Assembly (NCBI RefSeq): GCF_041435055.1
Contig: NZ_CP108002.1
Span: 4,402,001-4,466,000 of the forward strand
Reading direction: 5' to 3'
Length of the DNA stretch: 64,000 nt
Source of the DNA: Streptomyces sp. NBC_00341
GTDB lineage: Bacteria; Actinomycetota; Actinomycetes; Streptomycetales; Streptomycetaceae
Positions 8,533-16,776 of the stretch are shown here, piece after piece (the stretch's first letter is position 1; each line of letters starts with the position of its first letter). The notes beneath the pieces were generated by a model, which saw nothing but the letters and a program-made list of their open reading frames with translations, had not been told where the DNA came from and did no database searches. The translations under genes were made by a program, and so were the position numbers.

Positions 8533-9476
8533 GCGACGTCCTGACCTTCGGCGAGACGATGGCCGCACTGCGCGCCGACCGTCCGCTCCAGCTCGGCGGC
8601 TCGCTCGGGCTCTCCGTCGCGGGCGCCGAGTCCAATGTCGCGATCGGGCTCGCCCGGCTCGGCCACTCGGTCCGCTGGGCCGGGCTGACCGGGACGGACG
8701 AGTTCGGCCGCATGGTGCTGCGCACCCTGCGCGCCGAAGGCGTCGACATCTCCTGTGCGGCCAGCACAGAGGCCGGCCCGACCGGTCTGGTGATCTTCGA
8801 GCCACGCGTCGCCGATCTCGTACGCGTCCGCTACTACCGCGACCGTTCCGCGGGTGCGTCGCTCGGCCCGGAGCACCTGGGGCGGGCACTGGCCGAACCG
8901 GCGAGGGTCCTGCACGTCACGGGTGTCACCACGGCGCTGGGCGCGGGGCCGTGCGAGGCGGTCGCCGCGGCCGTCCGTGCCGCTCCCGCCCTGGGCGCCC
9001 GCGTCAGCCTGGACGTCAACTACCGCAGCGGACTCTGGTCCACCGCGGAGGCGGCCGCCACCCTGCGCCCGCTCGCCCGCCACGTCGACATCCTCGTCGC
9101 CTCCGACGACGAACTGCCTCTCATCGCCTCGGAACCGGCCCGTACGGAGGACGCCCGCGTGGAGTCCCTGCTCGACCAGGGCGTCGGTGAGGTCGTGATC
9201 AAGCGGGGCGCCGACGGGGCCGAGGTCTTCCACCGGGGCGGCTCCTTCGCGCTGGCCGCCGTCGCGGTGCCGGTGCGGGACACCGTCGGCGCCGGTGACG
9301 CGTTCGTGGCCGGTTACCTGTCGGCGCTGCTCGACGGTGAGCCGGTCGAGGCGCGGCTGGACCGCGCCGTCACCACCGGCGCCTTCGCGGTCGCCTCGGC
9401 CGGTGACTGGGAGGGCCTGCCCCGCCGCGACGAACTCGGCCTGCTGCGGGTCCCGCCCGGCTCCACCCTCCGGTGA
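8529..9476 (+). CDS. kdgK: PfkB-family 2-keto-3-deoxygluconate/galactonate kinase
   Basis: The protein has 315 residues and a ribokinase fold. It opens with FGETMAALR, has the substrate-lid pattern SNVAIGLARLG, and the PfkB C-terminal signature DTVGAGDAFVAGYL with the catalytic Asp in GAGD. In this operon it should phosphorylate a 2-keto-3-deoxy-hexonate at O6, feeding the aldolase encoded immediately upstream. GTGA overlaps on both sides (8529-8532 and 9473-9476) tie aldolase, kinase and lactonase into one translationally coupled unit. Other PfkB sugars cannot be excluded from sequence alone, but the context strongly favours KDG or KDGal. Confidence 0.9.
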   Translation: MSDVLTFGETMAALRADRPLQLGGSLGLSVAGAESNVAIGLARLGHSVRWAGLTGTDEFGRMVLRTLRAEGVDISCAASTEAGPTGLVIFEPRVADLVRVRYYRDRSAGASLGPEHLGRALAEPARVLHVTGVTTALGAGPCEAVAAAVRAAPALGARVSLDVNYRSGLWSTAEAAATLRPLARHVDILVASDDELPLIASEPARTEDARVESLLDQGVGEVVIKRGADGAEVFHRGGSFALAAVAVPVRDTVGAGDAFVAGYLSALLDGEPVEARLDRAVTTGAFAVASAGDWEGLPRRDELGLLRVPPGSTLR

Positions 9477-10501
9477 CCCGCACCGGCGGGCCCCCGAAGG
9501 CGCGCGCAGGCATCGCGCCGAGCAGCCCGCAGGCGCCGGACCCGACGGGCGCCGACTGGCAGGTCTGGACGCCCGGCCGCTATCAGCTGGCCGAGGGGCT
9601 GCGCCCGCACCGCGGCGGCATGGTGTTCGTCGATCTCCTCAAGGGCGACCTGTACCGCTGCGCGGACACTCCGGGCCGGGCACCGGACCGGCTGCTCGGA
9701 CTCGGCGTACCGCTGGGCGCGGTGGCACCTGTCAGCGGCGGCGGCAACAGCGACGGTGACGACGGTGACAGCGAATGGATCGTCGCCGCGGGCACCGGGA
9801 TCGCCCTCGTCACCGAGGGCGGCCGGCCCCGGTGGCTGGACCGGCCCGAGGCGCACGCGAAGCTCCCGATGCGGATGAACGACGGTGTCTGTGACCCTGC
9901 GGGCCGCTTCTGGGCGGGCAGCATGACCCTCGGGGGCGACGCGCCCGTGGGCTCGCTCTACCGCGTCGACCACGACGGCACCGTGCACCGTGTGCTGTAC
10001 GGGCTGACCGTCCCCAACGGCCCGGCGTTCTCGCCCTGCGGCAGCCTGATGTACCTGGCCGACAGCGCCGAGGGGACGGTCCTGCGCTACCCCGTCGACC
10101 CGCGTACCGGGGCGCTCGGCGCTCCGTCCCTCCTCGCCCGGTTCACCGCGGCCGAGGGCCGCCCGGACGGCATGACGGTCGACGACGAGGGACTGCTCTG
10201 GCTGGCGCTCTGGGGCGCCGGCCAGGTCCGCTGCCACACACCCGACGGTGTGCGGGTACAGACCCTGGACCTCCCCACGCCGCACACCAGCAGCGTGGCC
10301 TTCGGCGCGGGCCGGATGTACGTGACGACCGCGCGGCACCGCCTGACCGTCCCCGACCCGCTCGCGGGAGCGGTGTTCGCCCGCGCCTCGCCGACGACCT
10401 CACCCCCTGCGCGGCCCTTCGGCCCGAGCCCCGGTCGGCGCGGTCCGTACTCGGACGGACACGTTCCGAGTTACCTGGAGTTCATGCGGAGAAACCTCTA
10501 G
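9473..10501 (+). CDS. SMP-30/gluconolactonase-family lactonase
   Basis: This 342-residue regucalcin-like beta-propeller has the metal-site pattern of the family: an N-terminal Glu in LAEGLRPH, Asn/Asp in MRMNDGVCDPAGRFWAG, LTVPNGPAFSPCG, and the Asp in PDGMTVDDEG. It should hydrolyse an aldonolactone to the acid, the step between the SDR dehydrogenase and the dehydratase. The first 25 residues are a Pro/Ala-rich extension not usual for the family. The final 35 residues after the propeller (PTTSPPARPFGPSPGRRG) are also low complexity. It is coupled to the kinase gene by a GTGA overlap. Confidence 0.88.
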   Translation: MTRTGGPPKARAGIAPSSPQAPDPTGADWQVWTPGRYQLAEGLRPHRGGMVFVDLLKGDLYRCADTPGRAPDRLLGLGVPLGAVAPVSGGGNSDGDDGDSEWIVAAGTGIALVTEGGRPRWLDRPEAHAKLPMRMNDGVCDPAGRFWAGSMTLGGDAPVGSLYRVDHDGTVHRVLYGLTVPNGPAFSPCGSLMYLADSAEGTVLRYPVDPRTGALGAPSLLARFTAAEGRPDGMTVDDEGLLWLALWGAGQVRCHTPDGVRVQTLDLPTPHTSSVAFGAGRMYVTTARHRLTVPDPLAGAVFARASPTTSPPARPFGPSPGRRGPYSDGHVPSYLEFMRRNL

Positions 10502-10512
10502 TTCTTATTTCG

Positions 10513-10529
10513 TATATCGCATACGGTGA
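10513..10529 (+). promoter_or_regulatory. Putative GntR operator, site 2, upstream of the transporter gene
   Basis: TATATCGCATACGGTGA lies 43 bp before the transporter start. It carries the exact 12-mer ATATCGCATACG found at 6260-6271 in the regulator promoter. A -10-like TACGGT overlaps it. Its presence marks an internal promoter, so transporter, dehydratase and perhaps the secreted enzymes can be expressed as a second regulated unit. Confidence 0.55.
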
Positions 10530-10572
10530 TCTCGCCTTCCCCCGGCTCCTCTCGAAAGGTGGTGACGTCCTC

Positions 10573-11904
10573 ATGAGCGCTGTCACAGCGGCCGAAGACG
10601 GCAAGATGGATCCGCAACGCACCAAGGCCGACCGGCGGACGATGGTGGCGAGCACCGTCGGCACCGTCATGGAGTGGTACGACTTCAACCTGTACGGCCT
10701 GGCCTCGGCACTGGTCTTCGGTCCGTTGTTCTTCGGCTCGTCCTCGACGGGCGGCACCCTGGCCTCGTTCGCGACGTTCGCGGTGGGCTTCGCCGCACGC
10801 CCCATCGGCGGCATGCTCTTCGGTCATCTGGGCGACCGCATAGGCCGCAAGTACGTCCTGCTGATCACGATGATGGGCATGGGCGTCATGACCACCCTGA
10901 TCGGCGTACTGCCCACCCATGCGGCGGTGGGGATCTGGGCTCCGATCCTGCTGATCCTCCTGCGGGTGTGTCAGGGCATCGCGGTGGGCGGCGAGTTCGC
11001 CGGAGCCACCCTGCTGACCGTCGAGAACGCCCCGCCGGGCAAGCGCGGCCTGTACGGTGCGATTCCCGCGATGGGCACCGGCGCCGGATTCGTCCTGGCC
11101 AGCGCCGTGTTCGGCCTCGTGTCCATGCTGCCCGACGACTCCTTCGAGTCCTGGGGCTGGCGCATCCCCTTCCTGCTGAGCGCGTTCCTCGTGCTGTTCG
11201 GCCTGTGGGTCCGCAAGGGCATCGAGGAGACCCCCGTCTTCGCCGAGCTGGAGGAGAGCGGCGAGCGCGAGCGGTTCCCACTGCTCGCCACGCTCAAGAG
11301 GCAGCCCGGCGCGATCCTTCGGGTCCTGGGCATCACCGTCTCGGGCTTCGTCTGGGGCTACCTGATCCAGGCCTTCGCCCTGTCGTACGCCACCAAGGAA
11401 CTGGACATCGAGAAGTCCACGATGCTGTGGTCGATCGCCCTGGCCTCGGCCCTGGAGATCGCGGCCATCCCGTTCTGGGGCTGGCTGAGCGACCGGATCG
11501 GGCGCCGTGTCATGGTCGCCATCGGGCTGACCTGCACCGTCGCCTACGCGCTCCCGTTCTTCCAGCTCCTGGAGACCCGGAACACCGGCCTGATCTTCCT
11601 GGCCATGGTGATCGCCATCCCGATCTGCAAGGACATGGTCTTCGGCCCGCAGGCGGCCCTCGTCGCCGAGCTGTTCGACGCCCGCATCCGCTACAGCGGC
11701 GTCAGCGTCGGCCGCGAGTTCGGCGGCGCGATCTTCGGCGGCACGGCTCCGTTCATCGGCACCGCGCTCCAGGCCTCCAGCGGCTCGATCGTCCCCGTCG
11801 CCCTCTACGTCATGGCCGGCTGTGTCATCAGCGCGATCGCCGTATTCGCGGGCAGGGAAACCGCCCGCGACGAGCAGGCCTACACGAAGCCGCAGCCCCG
11901 GTGA
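10573..11904 (+). CDS. MHS-family MFS transporter (metabolite:H+ symporter)
   Basis: The 443-residue transporter has about twelve transmembrane helices. The N-terminal VMEWYDFNLYG motif and the loop GHLGDRIGRKYVLL are diagnostic of the metabolite:H+ symporter branch of the major facilitator superfamily; a second DRIGRRV loop follows helix 8. Such carriers import organic acids or related small metabolites with protons, so the likely cargo is the sugar or sugar acid degraded by the neighbouring enzymes. AAAGGTGG lies upstream of the ATG at 10573. It sits between the lactonase and the enolase-superfamily gene, behind a putative GntR site. Confidence 0.9.
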   Translation: MSAVTAAEDGKMDPQRTKADRRTMVASTVGTVMEWYDFNLYGLASALVFGPLFFGSSSTGGTLASFATFAVGFAARPIGGMLFGHLGDRIGRKYVLLITMMGMGVMTTLIGVLPTHAAVGIWAPILLILLRVCQGIAVGGEFAGATLLTVENAPPGKRGLYGAIPAMGTGAGFVLASAVFGLVSMLPDDSFESWGWRIPFLLSAFLVLFGLWVRKGIEETPVFAELEESGERERFPLLATLKRQPGAILRVLGITVSGFVWGYLIQAFALSYATKELDIEKSTMLWSIALASALEIAAIPFWGWLSDRIGRRVMVAIGLTCTVAYALPFFQLLETRNTGLIFLAMVIAIPICKDMVFGPQAALVAELFDARIRYSGVSVGREFGGAIFGGTAPFIGTALQASSGSIVPVALYVMAGCVISAIAVFAGRETARDEQAYTKPQPR

Positions 11905-11963
11905 ACCGCACCGCCGCACCCGCACGGACCCCGCGTCCGAGCCCACCGAGTGGAGAACCCCAC

Positions 11964-13139
11964 GTGAGCACTGCTCCGCCGACCATCACCAAGGTCGAGG
12001 TCCTGGCCCTCTCGGCCAGCTTCGACGACCTCTACGACTCCCCGGAAGACGTACCGGACTGGCTGCGCTACCCGGCCTCCAGCCACCTGGTCCTGCCGCG
12101 CCGCGGCCAGTACGCCACGCTGGTCAAAGTGCACGCCGAGGACGGCAGCGTCGGCATCGGCGAGTGCTACGGCCTTCCCTCGCCCCAGGTCACGGCGACC
12201 GTGGTGTCGACGGTCCTGGCTCCACTCCTCGTCGGACAGGACGCCCTCGCCACCACCGCGGTCTGGGAACGCCTTTACCAGGGCCAGGCCGCCGGCGGCC
12301 ACAACCGCGGCTTCTACCTGGAGGCCATCGCGGGCATCGACCTCGCCCTGTGGGACCTGCGGGGCAAGGTCGCCGGGGAACCGGTCCACCGGCTGCTCGG
12401 CGGACCCGTACGCGAACGCGTCGACTGCTACGCCAGCCCCGTCGCCCTGCACGCAGACCCGGAGGACTCCGCCCGCCAGGCACAGGGCTTCGTGGACCAG
12501 GGCTTCAAGGCGCTGAAGGTGAAGATCGGCCGCGGCGAGCGCACCGACCGCGCGCACCTGTCGGCCGTCCGCGCCCAGGTCGGCCCCGACATCGAGATCC
12601 TCACGGACGTCAACTGCGCCTACGACCTCGACGAAGCGACCCGGGTCGGCGCCGTCCTGCGGGACCTCGGAATCTCCTGGTACGAGGAGCCCCTCCAGGT
12701 CGACGACCTGCGCAACCTCGCCGAACTGCGCCGCAGGACCGGGCTCACGATCGTCAACGGCGAGACCCACTTCACCCGCTTCGACCTGCGCGACTCCCTC
12801 CTCCTGGAGGCGATCGACGTCTTCATGCCGAACGTCGCCCGCTGCGGCGGCTTCACGGAGGCGACCCGGCTCGCGGCGCTCGCCTCCGCCTTCCACGTCG
12901 ACATCGCCCCGCACGGCGTCGGCTCCGGTGTCAGCCTCGCCGCGGCCCTCCAACTCTGCGCCGCCACACCCAACCTGCGTACGTACGAGTACAACCGGCT
13001 GCCCAACCCCATCCGCGAGGCGATCCTCGTGAACCCGCCGGAGTTCCGCGACGGCGCGCTCACCGTTCCCACCGGACCCGGCCTCGGTATCGAACTCGAC
13101 GAAGCCGTCGTCGACCGCTACACGATCGCCCGCTACTGA
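11964..13139 (+). CDS. Enolase-superfamily (mandelate racemase/muconate lactonizing type) sugar-acid dehydratase
   Basis: The 391-residue protein has the capping domain and the TIM-barrel of the MR/MLE group. Metal ligands are recognisable as Asp215 (DVNCAY), Glu241 or Glu242 (WYEEPLQ) and Glu267 (NGETHF). The general bases are the KxK pair Lys185/Lys187 (LKVKIGRG) and His317 (IAPHGVGSG). The residue 27 positions before His317, normally an Asp that pairs with the His, is Asn290 (MPNVARCGG), which is unusual. The expected reaction is dehydration of an aldonate to the 2-keto-3-deoxy acid. The GTG at 11964 follows TGGAGAA. The substrate cannot be fixed from sequence. Confidence 0.85.
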   Translation: MSTAPPTITKVEVLALSASFDDLYDSPEDVPDWLRYPASSHLVLPRRGQYATLVKVHAEDGSVGIGECYGLPSPQVTATVVSTVLAPLLVGQDALATTAVWERLYQGQAAGGHNRGFYLEAIAGIDLALWDLRGKVAGEPVHRLLGGPVRERVDCYASPVALHADPEDSARQAQGFVDQGFKALKVKIGRGERTDRAHLSAVRAQVGPDIEILTDVNCAYDLDEATRVGAVLRDLGISWYEEPLQVDDLRNLAELRRRTGLTIVNGETHFTRFDLRDSLLLEAIDVFMPNVARCGGFTEATRLAALASAFHVDIAPHGVGSGVSLAAALQLCAATPNLRTYEYNRLPNPIREAILVNPPEFRDGALTVPTGPGLGIELDEAVVDRYTIARY

Positions 13140-13225
13140 GCCCGGAGGCGGGTCGTCCCCCTGGACCCGGCCTCCGGCGAAGGCCCCGGCGCAGTGCCGC
13201 ACACCGCGCCGGGGCCCGCACCACC

Positions 13226-13277
13226 GCACACCCGAAAAGTTCTGGCACACCCGAAAGTTCTGGCACACCCGACTTCC
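13226..13277 (+). repeat. Tandem 18-19-bp repeats upstream of the secreted enzyme genes
   Basis: Two near-identical units of GCACACCCGAAAGTTCTG (13226-13244 with one extra A, and 13245-13262) are followed by a partial third (from 13263). They lie 37 bp before the first glycoside-hydrolase start. CGAAAGTTCTG is reminiscent of the CGAA/TTCG-type operators of LacI-family regulators that precede many Streptomyces glycanase genes, so this is a candidate operator cluster distinct from the GntR motif. Confidence 0.45.
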
Positions 13278-13313
13278 GTACCCCACCTGGCATCGCGCCC
13301 CCGGAGGACCACT

Positions 13314-14921
13314 GTGACCGACCAGTTCCCAGGCACCGGACCACCCCCCGCCCGTCGTACCGTGCTCGGCGCGATGGCCGCCGCCGGTACGGGCATCGCC
13401 CTCGGCCTCACGGCAGTACCGCGCGCGACGGCTGCCACGGCGGCGTCGGGCTCGTATGTCGTCGAGAGCGGTTCCTCCGGCAGGCGGCAGACGATTCTCG
13501 GCCTGGGCTTCGAGATCCAGTCCGACCACATCGGGGCCCAGGACAACGAGATGGACCCGGACGACCCGGTCAGGTCCGGCGCCCCGCACGACCTGACCGA
13601 GAGCGAACGCGCCCGCTTCTACCGCGACATCCTGATGGGGGGACGTGCCGACCGGGGCTTCCGCTACTGCCGTCTCGGCCAGGGCATCTGGCTGCGCGGC
13701 GTCTCGCAGGACAGGAAGCAGATCGTCGGCCGCTGGTCCTCGCAGATGGGCGTGCTCGCCGAGATGCACGAGCAGGCGAAACTGGACGGCCTCGCGGCGA
13801 CGTACTTCACGCCCGCGCCGTACTGGAAGTCCACGCAGAGCCTGATGAACGGCACGCTGGCCTGCTTCGCGCCGAGCTTCGCGACGACCCACCCCCAGTA
13901 CAACGGCGACAAGGCCCGCTTCCTGGACGACTTCGGCGATTCTGTTGTCAGGGACCTGAAGTACCTGGAGTCCAACGGGCTTCCCGTCCGGATGTGGGGC
14001 CTGCAGAACGAGCCGGGCAACTGGGACCGCAAGTACGGCAGCTGCGGGTACACGGCCGAGTCGTACCTCGAAACGTTCCGGGCCGTCGCCCCGAAGGTGC
14101 GGTCGGCCTTCCCCGGCGTACTCGTCCACGTCGACTCCCGTGACGGTCAGTCCGGCGGCTTCGGCACAGCCGTCCGCGGCGACAGCACCGCCCTGTCGTA
14201 CGTCGACGCCTGGACGCACCACTACACCAGCCAGTCCCCGGACAAGCTGATCTCCGCCCCCGCCTACTACCTCGACAACCGTGAGGGCCGCGAGGTCTTC
14301 AACGACGAGTTCGAGTGGGAGGGCGCTTCCACCCTCAACCACGAGCTGACGGTGGACACGGCCCACTCGGTGATGAACTGGATGACGTTCGCCGACTCCC
14401 GTACCTGGTTCTGGCTGCACGCCCTCAAGCCCACGTACACGAACGTCGCCGTGGGCTACGGCCTCGGCATCTGGCGGCCGGACGAGGACGACGACTTCAG
14501 CGAGTACCCGGGCATCCAGAAGGGCCACTGGTACTACAACGCGCCCGTCTGGAACGCTCTCAGCGGCTTCACCAGGTACCTGCCGTGGAACTCCGTGCGC
14601 CATCACGTCGAGGAGCCGGTGGACCCGGCGACCGGCAAGCCGTCCGTGAACAACCGGATCATGGCCTGGCGCACGCCCGAGGGAAAGCTCGTCCTCGCGC
14701 TCACCCACCGGGTCCCGAACGCGCAGACGTCCACCGCCGCGCCGTACACCTTCGAGGTGAGCACCGGCAGCGGCCGCACCTTCACCGGCCACCGGTTCAG
14801 GTGGAGCCCGCACACCGAGCCGCTGGCCGAGAACAACGTGGCGCGGGGCACCGCAAGCGGTCCCGAACTGAGCATCACCGTGCAGCCCAACACCATCGAG
14901 TTCTGGGTCGAGAACAACTGA
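13314..14921 (+). CDS. Tat-exported glycoside hydrolase-like protein A (clan GH-A/GH30-like)
   Basis: This 535-residue protein has a twin-arginine signal (PARRTVLGAMAAAGTG, then an Ala-rich hydrophobic core and a likely cleavage after TAATA). The catalytic domain shows features expected of a retaining beta-barrel hydrolase: Glu233 in MWGLQNEP as candidate acid/base and Glu332 (or 334) in FNDEFEW, about 100 residues later, as candidate nucleophile. The C-terminal part (about residues 445-535) resembles the small beta domain of GH30-type enzymes. The protein is clearly paralogous to the next gene product. I cannot name the substrate; galactan, glucan or another hexose polymer would suit the downstream pathway. 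The start GTG 13314 follows GGAGG. Confidence 0.75.
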   Translation: MTDQFPGTGPPPARRTVLGAMAAAGTGIALGLTAVPRATAATAASGSYVVESGSSGRRQTILGLGFEIQSDHIGAQDNEMDPDDPVRSGAPHDLTESERARFYRDILMGGRADRGFRYCRLGQGIWLRGVSQDRKQIVGRWSSQMGVLAEMHEQAKLDGLAATYFTPAPYWKSTQSLMNGTLACFAPSFATTHPQYNGDKARFLDDFGDSVVRDLKYLESNGLPVRMWGLQNEPGNWDRKYGSCGYTAESYLETFRAVAPKVRSAFPGVLVHVDSRDGQSGGFGTAVRGDSTALSYVDAWTHHYTSQSPDKLISAPAYYLDNREGREVFNDEFEWEGASTLNHELTVDTAHSVMNWMTFADSRTWFWLHALKPTYTNVAVGYGLGIWRPDEDDDFSEYPGIQKGHWYYNAPVWNALSGFTRYLPWNSVRHHVEEPVDPATGKPSVNNRIMAWRTPEGKLVLALTHRVPNAQTSTAAPYTFEVSTGSGRTFTGHRFRWSPHTEPLAENNVARGTASGPELSITVQPNTIEFWVENN

Positions 14922-14963
14922 CGCACGCGCACTGATCCGCCGACCGACCGACAGGAGATGACG

Positions 14964-16448
14964 ATGTCCCACCCCGGTGCCACCCCCGAGCCGCGAGGCA
15001 TCAACCGCCGTTCGCTGCTTCGCGGCGCCGCGATCGCGGGAGCGGGCGCGGCGATCTATCCCGTGCTCAACCGCGTTCCCGCCGCCGCGGCGGCCACGTC
15101 CGGCAGCTACACCATCCGCTACGACCAGGCACGCCGGCAGACCATCAAGGGACTGGGCTTCGAGATCCAGTCCGACTCCATCGGCTCCGGCAACGACGGC
15201 CTTCCCGACACCGTCAGTGGCGTGCCGTACGACCTGACGCCCTCGGAGCTGACCCGGTTCTACCAGGACATGCTCATGGCGGGCCGCTCCGACCGGGGCT
15301 TCCGCTACTGCCGGCTGGCGCTCGGGCTCTACTACCGCGGCCTGGACTCCACGCAGAAGCACATGAGGGGCCGCTACCCCGGGCAGACCGCGCAGCTCGC
15401 GGACATGATCGAGCAGACGGGCATCGAGGGCATCTCGGCCGAGTACTGGTCACCCGCTCCCGGCTGGAAGTCCAACAACTCCTACATCGGCGGGACGCTC
15501 AAGTCGTTCGCCCCTGCGGACCTGGACGCGCTCGGCGACGCCATGGCCGGCGACCTCGACTACCTCAGCTCCCGGGGCGTACCGATCTCCATGTGGGGAC
15601 TGCAGAACGAACCGCGGTTCTCCACCCCGTACTCCTCCTGCGCCTACGACACCGAGCAGTACCGCAAGACCTTCGCCGCGGTGGCGCCGAAGATCCGGGC
15701 CAAGTACCCGAACGCGCAGATCATGGCGGACAGCCTGGACGGCTGGGGCGGCGAGATCGGCAAGGCGCTCAAGGCCGACCCGGATGCCCTGAAGTACGTG
15801 GACGCCTGGACCTACCACCGCATCGGCGCGGACAGCAACGACCAGATGACCAAGGACTTCACCTCGGGCGCCGTCGGGAAGCCGGTCTACAACAACGAGT
15901 TCGAGTACCTGGACAACCGGACCTCCGACGTACGAACCGTCAACACAGCGCAGTCGATCATGAACTGGATGGTCTTCCAGGACTCACCGACCTGGTTCTG
16001 GCTGCACGCCCTCAAGCCGACGACCAACGCCGAGGCCCCGGGCTACTCGCTCGGATTCTGGCGACCGCCGGGCGACACGGACTTCAGCCACTTCCCGGAC
16101 ATCCCCGTCGGGCACTGGGACTACAACCCGCAGAACTGGAACGGCGTGGCCGGGTTCGTGAAGTACATGCCGTGGGACTCCGTCCGCTACGCGGTGGACG
16201 AATCCGCACGGCTCGGCGACCAGCGGATCATGGCCTGGAAGACCCCGCAGGGCAAGCCCGTCCTCGCCGTGACCAACCGGTCGGCCACGGACTCCTTCAC
16301 CTACACCGTGGACACCCAGACGGCCGCGGCCTTCGAAGGGCACCGGTACGGTCCCACGACCAACAACCAGAACCTCGGCACCAGGACCGGCCCGCAGCTG
16401 ACCCTGACCCTCCCGCCCCTGTCCATCGAGTTCTGGGTCCGCTCCTAG
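14964..16448 (+). CDS. Tat-exported glycoside hydrolase-like protein B, paralogue of A
   Basis: This 494-residue protein has a twin-arginine signal (NRRSLLRGAAIAGAGAA). It aligns with the preceding gene product over almost its whole length: GLGFEIQSD, RGFRYCRL, MWGLQNEP, NEFEY, TWFWLHALKPT, and the terminal SIEFWV are shared. Candidate catalytic residues are Glu216 (NEP) and Glu312 (NEFEY). It is 41 residues shorter than A, mainly through shorter loops. ATG 14964 is preceded by ACAGGAG at proper spacing; the earlier ATG at 14958 would leave none. The tandem arrangement indicates local duplication with divergence, perhaps giving complementary specificities on one polymer. Confidence 0.75.
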   Translation: MSHPGATPEPRGINRRSLLRGAAIAGAGAAIYPVLNRVPAAAAATSGSYTIRYDQARRQTIKGLGFEIQSDSIGSGNDGLPDTVSGVPYDLTPSELTRFYQDMLMAGRSDRGFRYCRLALGLYYRGLDSTQKHMRGRYPGQTAQLADMIEQTGIEGISAEYWSPAPGWKSNNSYIGGTLKSFAPADLDALGDAMAGDLDYLSSRGVPISMWGLQNEPRFSTPYSSCAYDTEQYRKTFAAVAPKIRAKYPNAQIMADSLDGWGGEIGKALKADPDALKYVDAWTYHRIGADSNDQMTKDFTSGAVGKPVYNNEFEYLDNRTSDVRTVNTAQSIMNWMVFQDSPTWFWLHALKPTTNAEAPGYSLGFWRPPGDTDFSHFPDIPVGHWDYNPQNWNGVAGFVKYMPWDSVRYAVDESARLGDQRIMAWKTPQGKPVLAVTNRSATDSFTYTVDTQTAAAFEGHRYGPTTNNQNLGTRTGPQLTLTLPPLSIEFWVRS

Positions 16449-16487
16449 GCGGCCCACCGCCCGCACCACCGGCGGCCCGCGCACCAA

Positions 16488-16528
16488 AAGACCCCCCTGA
16501 CCGCGTTTCCGCAGGTCAGGGGGGTCTT
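16488..16528. terminator. Terminator after the secreted enzyme genes and tRNA-Ala
   Basis: A perfect 15-bp stem (arms 16488-16502 and 16514-16528) with an 11-nt loop lies 40 bp after the hydrolase B stop and 7 bp beyond the 3' end of the convergent tRNA-Ala. It can serve both directions. Confidence 0.85.
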
Positions 16529-16535
16529 GAACACG

Positions 16536-16608
16536 TGGAGCCTAGGAGATTCGAACTCCTGACATCTGCCTTGCAAAGGCAGCGCTCTACCAACTGAGCT
16601 AAGGCCCC
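16536..16608 (-). tRNA. tRNA-Ala(TGC)
   Basis: A 73-nt cloverleaf on the minus strand: 5' GGGGCCTTAGCTCAGTTGG, anticodon loop CTTTGCAAG with TGC at plus positions 16573-16575, T-arm GTTCGAATC, acceptor pairing GGGGCCT with AGGCTCC and discriminator A. The CCA is not encoded. It bounds the accessory sugar locus on the right. I found no second copy of its 3' end within the window that would mark an integration. Confidence 0.97.
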
Positions 16609-16776
16609 GGATAGCGGGCACCACCGGACGCACCGGCATTGTGGTCACCGCCGCAGACCAGAGTACCCGCTGATCCCCCGAATCCTCCAAAAATTGGGGC
16701 TCCCGGTCAGCGACCACGCTCCGTAAGATGCTCGTCGGGGTTCGCAGCAGCGAAGCCTCAGCGAAGGGGAGACGCT

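Noticed and set aside
11880..15362. A 1160-codon open frame on the minus strand across the dehydratase and hydrolase genes
   Set aside because: It lies antisense to three genes with clear domains; high G+C removes stop codons from antisense frames. No ribosome site, domain or sensible composition.
16536..16608. tRNA-Ala as the attachment site of an integrated element carrying the sugar locus
   Set aside because: No integrase, no second copy of the tRNA 3' end seen, and codon use of the locus matches its neighbours.
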